A stretch of DNA of 64,000 bases from positions 2,307,884 to 2,371,883 of the forward strand of contig JARFIW010001176.1 of NCBI GenBank assembly GCA_036346225.1. The letters are read 5' to 3'. This DNA comes from Platerodrilus igneus. Taxonomy: Eukaryota; Arthropoda; Insecta; Coleoptera; Lycidae. The position numbers and the translations under genes are program-made. Position 1 is the stretch's first letter, and every line of letters starts with the position of its first letter. Shown piece by piece: positions 58,254 to 64,000 of this stretch. The notes under the pieces were generated by a model, which was not told the DNA's origin, ran no database searches, and saw only the letters and a list, made by a program, of their open reading frames with translations.

Positions 58254-58418
58254 AAAACCTTTATCAGAAATTCAACTGGTGAAGAAAGACTATCCCATTT
58301 AGCTGTGTTATCTATAGAAAAAGAATGTATTAGTAACTTGATACAGAATCCAAGATTTTATGATGATGTAATAGACAGGTTTGCGCAGGTTAATAAAAGA
58401 ATAGAGCATTCTAAATAA
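58254..58418 (+). pseudogene. hAT transposase, C-terminal part
   Basis: Continues the hAT gene after the inserted element: FIRNSTGEERLSHLAVLSIE, then FYDDVIDRFAQVNKRIEHSK and a stop at 58418. This is the hAT C-terminal dimerisation region. The left part ends at LKRIKT, and the two meet in frame across one copy of AAAAC, which confirms the insertion borders. Confidence 0.88.
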
Positions 58419-58944
58419 AATATTGAATAAGAGCCAAAGAAAAAAAGTGCGTCGTCAACACTGTATATAATGTTTAAGTGTGTGTGTATTCGTGTGTCTT
58501 ATTGTTTATAGTTATTAATACATTATCAATACATAAATCAGCAAAACTAATTTTAAATCCACAGAAATAAAGCAACATGCCGTAATATGCCTCCAGAACA
58601 ACACATACTTTCGTATATCTACTTTTTTGCTTCTAAACACAAAGCTCAAGCTTCTTAAGTTACACATAGTCACACACGCACCACACACGCACGCTTGTCA
58701 CACACACGCGCGCGCAACACACACGCACCCACACTGGGTGTTCTTCAAAATCCGGAAAATGGAATTTACTTATGTTAAAAAAAGGAATATTAAAAATCTA
58801 AAAATCTCACGGTAAGGTATAGTGGTTACTGTGCTTTAATCTCGTTGTGTTTAATTGTGGAACTAAACTACAACCATTCCTCAAAGATTGCTATTCAAAA
58901 TAATAACAATAATAAATGATAAATTAAGCCTCCCTACCACAATA
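58419..58944. other. hAT 3' flank with (CA)n-rich microsatellite at 58668-58730
   Basis: Contains an imperfect CA/CG-rich run (CACACGCACCACACACGC and similar). The hAT 3' inverted repeat was not identified. Confidence 0.55.
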
Positions 58945-59255
58945 TCTTTGTTTGGTAGGCAGCACAAAACTAGGGATTACCAGCACAAAATAGCACTAAC
59001 GCGGCACAAAGTTCTAACAAGCTTACAGTTCAGAATTGTATGCAAGCAGGGCTCCGTTTCCACATTTCTCCACACAATATCTCTGTTTTGAACACAGTAC
59101 AAAATCTGGCGTAACCGGCACAAAACAGCACTAACGTAGCTTCTGACAAAGATCTAGTCCCAAATTTAACTGGATGAGGTTCGCATTTCCTCAGCCCTTT
59201 CCACAATATCTCTGCTTTCAAAGCAGCACAAAATTCAGGGTACCACCACAAAATA
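58945..59255. repeat. ~130-bp satellite, left block (part 1)
   Basis: Monomers starting at the TATCTCTG phrase (58945, 59078, 59208), 130-133 bp apart. Shared phrases are CAGCACAAAA, GTAACCGGCACAAA, AGCACTAACG and CTTTCCACAA. The SINE at 59265 interrupts the third monomer. Confidence 0.85.
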
Positions 59256-59264
59256 GCACTGACA

Positions 59265-59565
59265 TATTACATGTGATTTTCCAATGCTCCACCCGAAGGT
59301 ACTACATTGGCCAGGAAGCGAGTTTTTTTTACCTGGAAAATTTGGAATTTTGCCGAACCCTTACTGTTCCAAGCAAGGTAGGGATCTTTAACGTGCATGA
59401 CAACACTTACACACGAGACCTCCATTTTACCTCTCATCCGAACGAGAATGTATTTTTGTGAAAAATGCTCGCCTAATATTTTTCAAGCGGACCGTGTCGG
59501 GACTCGAACCGGAACCTTAGGCGTAGTAGTTACACACATACCACTACGCTAGGGAGCCGCCAATT
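59265..59565 (-). mobile_element. tRNA-derived SINE, copy 3 (minus, full length)
   Basis: Flanked by the 9-bp target-site duplication GCACTGACA (59256-59264 and 59566-59574). On the minus strand: GGCTCCCTAGCGTAGTGG (box A), GGTTCCGGTTCGAGTCCCGA (box B), a body with CACGTTAAAGATCCCTACC, and the end CCTTCGGGTGGAGCATTGG followed by AAAATCACATGTAATA. Removing it restores the satellite phrase AGCACTGACACAGCACAAAA seen intact at 62050. Confidence 0.92.
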
Positions 59566-59574
59566 GCACTGACA

Positions 59575-59805
59575 CAGCACAAAATTCTGACAAAGCTTCA
59601 GTCCAAAATTGTAAGTGAGCGGGGTTCCTGTTTCCACAGCTCCTCTTACAATTCTCTGTTTGGGATGCAGCATAAAACTTGCCGTAACCGATACTAAGCA
59701 GCTCTACGTAACACAAAATTCTGACAAAGTTTCTGTCCAAAACTATGGAATACTCCGATCTCAAAAAATTGAAATGGGGGGGGGAGGAAATAGACCTAAG
59801 TAGGT
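59575..59805. repeat. ~130-bp satellite, left block (part 2)
   Basis: Continues the satellite to the run of Gs at 59774-59783. Nearly repeats 62055-62280. Confidence 0.85.
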
Positions 59806-59936
59806 TGTTTATAACAGTTTACCCGCCACATTTGCTCCAGCATCCACAATTGCTCCTTCATTCTGGACCAAATAGCTTTCTTCGACTAGCCTGTTACATT
59901 TTTTTTTTGTGGCAGCCACGTTGGGCGCCAAAGTTA
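59806..59936 (-). mobile_element. Primer site and leader of an LTR element
   Basis: TGGCGCCCAACGTGGCTGCC on the minus strand (59911-59930) is a clear primer-binding-site sequence four to five bases after the LTR end. About 100 bp of leader follows (down to about 59806), then satellite. A 62-codon minus frame spans the LTR/leader join and is not a gene. Confidence 0.6.
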
Positions 59937-61944
59937 TGTTACGTTGGCTCGTAGCCGTGCGTAACAAAAAGAAAATCAAAGACATGACCAGGCTCAATCG
60001 GAGAGTAGGGGGGTTGTAGAAAGTAGACCAACATATAACGTACGGGGCTGAAAGGAATTAGTAACAATACCTGCAATAAAGAAAAGTTAGAATAGTAAAC
60101 CTGCAAGAAAGAAAAATTAGTCCTGCAAACCTGAAATAAAGAAAAAGCATAGCAGCAATGATAAGTCTAAATTATTCAGTACTTTGTAGAATGTAAATAA
60201 AACTGTTTAGATAAACTATATAATATAATCACGATAAAAGCATTATAAAAATTTTTATTACAAAGTGAGGTAATATTGGGGAGTAGCAGAAACGTTTCCT
60301 CACACACCAAATAAACATAAATCAGATAAAATGTTAACAAAAAGTAAATAGATAAGACACAATTGATATGAGTAATTCAGTAGTATTCATCTTTCTTTCT
60401 TTTTTTTTCTTATGTTTTAAAATATCATGCAAGTCTTTTGTAAAAGGTATCAGAACGACAAAGATATTGTAAAGCAACGGGTAGATATTTAAAGTAATAA
60501 CAAGTAGAAAATATTCAACTTACAAAAGTCCTGCAGTAACGAAGCACTTTACCCCTGACTGTAAGGGTGTTGATAGAATTTCTTACACTCTACACTAATC
60601 ACTACTCACTGGTGTTAGCAGCAGACATTCTCATGCTGATGGAACTATGTAGCATTGATAAATTTCTTGTTAATTCTATTTCCTGAGACAATAATTTAGA
60701 AATATTTTGTAACACAAATCGTAAAACATGGTAATAAAAAGTTAGAATCACGGGCTTTCAAGCCACGATGTAATGCATGTCATCTGATAAGTTCTTGCAT
60801 TAACAAAAAGCAACCTTTTTCTTTTTCAGATTTTTTTTCTGGAAATCCGATCTTCACAGTTTAAATATCACAAGACAAAAGCAAGAAACAAAAACCATAA
60901 TGAGTAAAGCACGTGCAGGCGATAAAACCGTCTGTCAATGTTCCGTACAACTTTTATCTCACAAGCAAAACAACAAAAAACAATTAGTAAGCACGTGTAT
61001 CACTAAAGTAAGTACGTCAGATGTTCCGTACAACACGCGTGCAGGTCGAACTTAACAAGTACTATTTCCAACAGAAAATCAACTAAAAATCGTGCAGCAC
61101 TTGTTCAGGAACAATACAAAAATTCCTCCTTACTATTTTCAAAGCAAAAAGACAAGTCTTTTCCACGTAATTAATATATAGTAACCAAGAACGAAACACG
61201 ACTGCTATTTCGCAAAACAAACAACTAAAACCACACATTAGTAAAATACGCGTAAGCAAATAAAACCGGCCGTCAAATGTAATTAATATATAAGAACAAA
61301 GAACAAACTACAACTCCTCGCTATTATAACCGCTTATCGACTCCGCAGTTAATATACAACTTCTCATATATAGGAACAAAGAACAACTCGCCTCGCTAAT
61401 CTGTAGATATAAAATAGTTGTTACCCATAACATCTGAGCGCCTATTATCTCGACTTCGATAAATAACATAAGGAACAAAATTTATACGACGAATAATTCA
61501 ATTTATTTATTAATGAAAATCAATCTTCAATTAAACTATCTTTTAAAATTAATACATGCGAGTCGAATTGCATACCAATCTGTAATTAATACGATGCACT
61601 CGCCTAAGGAGTCAACAAATACCAATTATAAAAATAGTAATTTGTAGAAATGTGTTTATGAATTGAAAAACAGCGTAAAAATGTTACGGTACAAAAAAAT
61701 GCCCGTTACAAGCCATTGCATCTTTCGAGATAAATTTATATTGTTTGGTGTCAATTAATAGTAGATTTTTTCTCAGCTACCCAAATCTCTTTAAATTTTT
61801 CAGATAGCATCATTCCCCAGGGAGCTACCCTCATTTTAAGATTTTTTACCAGTAGCGATTTCTGACCGTCCTTACAAATTTTTTTTAGCCATGCGATACA
61901 TCAAATTAGTCTAGAATTTTACGCAGAATCCGAATCTGTAAACA
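59937..61944 (-). mobile_element. ~2.0-kb LTR inserted in the 130-bp satellite
   Basis: On the minus strand from TGTTTACAGATTCGG (61944) to CGTAACA (59937), followed by the primer site. TG...CA ends fit. A TATA-like CCTATATATGAG lies near 61373. The plus-strand interior has no coding frame. The right border is where satellite resumes; no target duplication was found because the left end is truncated. Confidence 0.65.
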
Positions 61945-62280
61945 GAGTTTTAGTTCAAAATTTAACTGGATGAGGTTCGCATTTTCTCAGCCTCTTCCAC
62001 AATATCTCTGCTTGGGTAGCAGCACAAAACTCGGGCACCGGCACAAAATAGCACTGACACAGCACAAAATTCTGATAAAGCTTCAACACAAAATTATAAG
62101 TGAGCGGGGCTCCTGTTCCCACAGCTTCTCCTACAATATCTGTTTGGGATAAAACTTGGTGTAACCGGCACAAAGCAGCACTAACGTAGCAAAAAATTCT
62201 GACAAAGTTTCTATCCAAAACCATGGAATACTCCAATCTGAAGAATGTAAAATGGGGGGGGATTAAGTAAATGGACCTAT
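61945..62280. repeat. ~130-bp satellite, right block
   Basis: Repeats the last half of monomer 2, monomer 3 (without SINE) and monomer 4 of the left block, including CAAAATTTAACTGGATGAGG (61955 against 59160) and the G run (62256-62264 against 59776). Same order and orientation, so the array has a higher-order period of about three monomers. Confidence 0.85.
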
Positions 62281-62764
62281 CTTTATCTTGATTGGATAGA
62301 TTTTTAATCGGAACGCACAGGTAACAAGTGGGAATTGTATCGTTCTGCATACATATTGTAACGGGCTACTACTTACCGCGTTTCTCTAACTTAAAAACAA
62401 GTAATAACAAACGTCTTTATTACTCACTGTTCACAAGTCTAATTAACAGTATATGCCTTATTTATAGATGTTTTCAGTCCAATTAACAATGAAGCACTAT
62501 TACACTAATGAATTTACAAGCACTAATATCTTCTTAAACTAAACTCCTTTACCATAGGTCCATTAACAGCACTAACACAACTATTTATTTATTTTACACG
62601 TTGTCTATTTATGTATACTACAAGCTGCATGTACATTAGACACAGCATATAACATTTATGTATACTCTTGAACTTCTAAAAGCTCAAACTACTATTAGTT
62701 TACAACGATATAATTTATATTAGACATTCTAGTATAGACTGACCCTTGCATTTATTAGCGGCCT

Positions 62765-62790
62765 TATATATATATATATATATATATACT
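62765..62790. repeat. (TA)n tract in the solo LTR
   Basis: Uninterrupted TA run. Confidence 0.85.
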
Positions 62791-62826
62791 CTGAGTTAAA
62801 GATATGACTCATCCTCTAGTAATTAC

Positions 62827-62900
62827 GAGAAGCTTCTCGGTCCATTGAGAATAAGCGGCGTTTTGTGTGATTGATTGCTAGAAGGATTCTCGAATCCTAG
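62827..62900. promoter_or_regulatory. Possible heat-shock-element-like motifs
   Basis: CGAGAAGCTTCTCG (62827-62840) is a palindrome with the nGAAnnTTCn pattern, and CTAGAAGGATTCTCGAATCC (62878-62897) has a second GAA/TTC set. Such motifs bind heat-shock factor; here this is a pattern match only. Confidence 0.3.
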
Positions 62901-62956
62901 AGACTATGCAGACCCTACAACGTCTGTGTGTTTGACGGGTTAGCTCGCAACAATAT

Positions 62957-63384
62957 AGAAAAATTAGAGACGTGTAGGAGATAAAACACTGACAATGTAG
63001 TAAAAGAAGGTATACTCCATTCCAGTTAAGAAGGTAGTAGATGGCGCTTGTGCTTGAATCAGATTTACACAGATCAAAAATTTATTAGTTGGTGTATTTG
63101 AAAAGTTGCCGGCGTCGGTTGTATATTTACTATTTTGTGACGATAGTCTTTCAAAAATAACAATGCAAATGGCAGACTTTATTAGTTAATTTTTAAGTAT
63201 TATTGCATTCAGTAATTGCAATTTGGTGTTCTTCTTAAGGAATAAGACCACATTGCTTTTTGAAAATGATTTTATTGACGTTTCGATCCTTCTCCTAGGA
63301 TAGTTGTCTAAATAATAACAAGGAGTATTTGTAATTTGGTATTAAATTTCAGAAGATAAAATTGGACTTGGAACTACATTAAGT
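62957..63384. other. Intergenic DNA
   Basis: TTATTGACGTTTCGATCCTTC at 63272 is like a motif seen in dispersed insect repeats; otherwise nothing recognised. Confidence 0.4.
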
Positions 63385-63545
63385 TTAAGACGGACGAATT
63401 AGCAATTCATAAAGCACATTGTACACTCATACTTAATCAATGTTCCATCTCAACTTTTAGTATTTTCCGAATACCAAAATTGAGATAGAGCATTACTTAA
63501 GTATGAGTGTGGCTTAATGTGCTTTATGAATTTGCCCTTAGTCTT
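63385..63545. mobile_element. Hairpin (foldback) MITE
   Basis: Inverted repeat: AATTCATAAAGCACATTGTA with CACTCATACTTAATCAATGT on the left pairs with ACTTAAGTATGAGTGTGGCT and TAATGTGCTTTATGAATTTG on the right, around a short loop near 63463-63475. The pairing extends to TTAAGACGGAC and the reverse of TTAGTCTTTA. No ORF. The size and form fit a MITE. Confidence 0.8.
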
Positions 63546-63894
63546 TACTTAACAATTATGGTAGAAACAAACATTCACCTGGAGTTATAGAATGCTTTAA
63601 TAAAATTCTGTCAGTTTCATTTTTTCGAAAGGTTGTAAGTTTGTTAACAATGATTGAAATTAAAGCAATGCATCGATGTTTATACAGATTTTTATTTATA
63701 TTTTTTGCAAGATTGAGGTTTTTGAATAAATACATCCAAGAAACACGGTTTTAAAACATATCAAGCATTATTGAACTTTATTTTCTACCTGTTTGGTTAA
63801 AGTTTAAATAAAATATTAATATAGAACAATATATAAGCTATTTTTAATTAAACACATCACAAAATATCAAAACAATGATATCACAAATTTATAT
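63546..63894. other. AT-rich DNA, likely 3' flank of the gene at the right edge
   Basis: Contains AATAAA-type signals on the minus strand (for example TTTATT at 63691 and 63780), which could end the minus-strand transcript. No frame of note. Confidence 0.4.
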
Positions 63895-64000
63895 TTAATC
63901 TACGTCCATATCATCCCCAGAGGTATCTTCGTCGTCTGTTGTACTTTCATATCCAACATTTATTACAATTTGTTCGACAAGTTCTTCGACAATGCCATCC
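63895..64000 (-). CDS. C-terminal end of an unknown acidic protein (runs off the window)
   Basis: An open minus-strand frame enters from the right edge and stops at 63895: 34 codons, DGIVEELVEQIVINVGYEST followed by TDDEDTSGDDMDVD and the stop. The acidic tail and clean end look like a real C-terminus, of a host gene or of another transposase. Too short to name. Confidence 0.4.
   Translation of the reverse strand, partial: DGIVEELVEQIVINVGYESTTDDEDTSGDDMDVD

Larger units (their letters stand above)
62357..62952. mobile_element. Solo LTR, 596 bp
   Basis: TGTAACGGGCTACTACTT to GCTCGCAACA, flanked by ATAT (62353-62356 and 62953-62956). ATAT targets are typical of several insect Gypsy lineages. 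A (TA)n run at 62765-62790 stands at a TATA-box position. Orientation by the TATA position and downstream AGAAGCTTCT is probably plus. No internal region. Confidence 0.75.

Overview
The window looks like a stretch of AT-rich arthropod (most likely insect) nuclear DNA with almost no host coding sequence. This rests on the transposon families present, including a DD41D and a mariner IS630/Tc1/mariner element, an R2-type LINE, RTE and Jockey-like LINEs, Ty3/Gypsy and Bel/Pao LTR elements, a TTF-zinc-finger hAT and a tRNA-derived SINE. It also rests on the lack of operons or ribosome binding sites. The species is not identifiable from the sequence alone. The only possible host exon is a 34-codon acidic C-terminal piece at the right edge (63895-64000, minus), and even that is uncertain.

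Layout. 1-4130: nested satellites (58-bp, 14-bp, 8-bp and 16-bp units) with one LTR plus primer-binding site at 990-2748. 4750-11747: a decayed plus-strand Ty3/Gypsy element, split by an inverted solo LTR (5791-7463, TSD AGTG) of the same family as 990-2728. 12450-21000: alternating inverted ~1.7-kb repeats hinged on (TA)n tracts. 21750-22798: a broken mariner nested in an RTE fragment. 24890-28534: a minus-strand R2-type LINE with a restriction-like endonuclease. 28540-30620: sparse DNA with a 19-bp minisatellite. 30640-33640: minus-strand LINE remains, including a DUF4780-like/RT chimera. 35375-42966: a second large inverted-repeat structure around a (TA)n tract. 43241-45646: a structurally complete DD41D transposon with ~449-bp inverted repeats and an uninterrupted 362-aa transposase. 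46530-50690: two RTE copies joined head to tail. 50760-51900: a third LTR-family copy. 53130-54760: RTE tails and SINEs. 55376-58418: a hAT transposon split by a 3'-truncated Bel/Pao element with perfect TSD. 58940-62280: a ~130-bp satellite carrying a SINE and an LTR. 62357-62952: a solo LTR with TSD ATAT. 63385-63545: a hairpin MITE.

The genes do not form a pathway. The window is a record of insertions into insertions, and several steps can be ordered from target-site duplications. The most unusual signals are the two (TA)n-hinged inverted arrays, the satellite hierarchy at the left edge, and the repeated occurrence of LTR+PBS+short-leader pieces without the rest of the element. No self-contained new gene system was found. 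The DD41D element is the only one that looks capable of activity.
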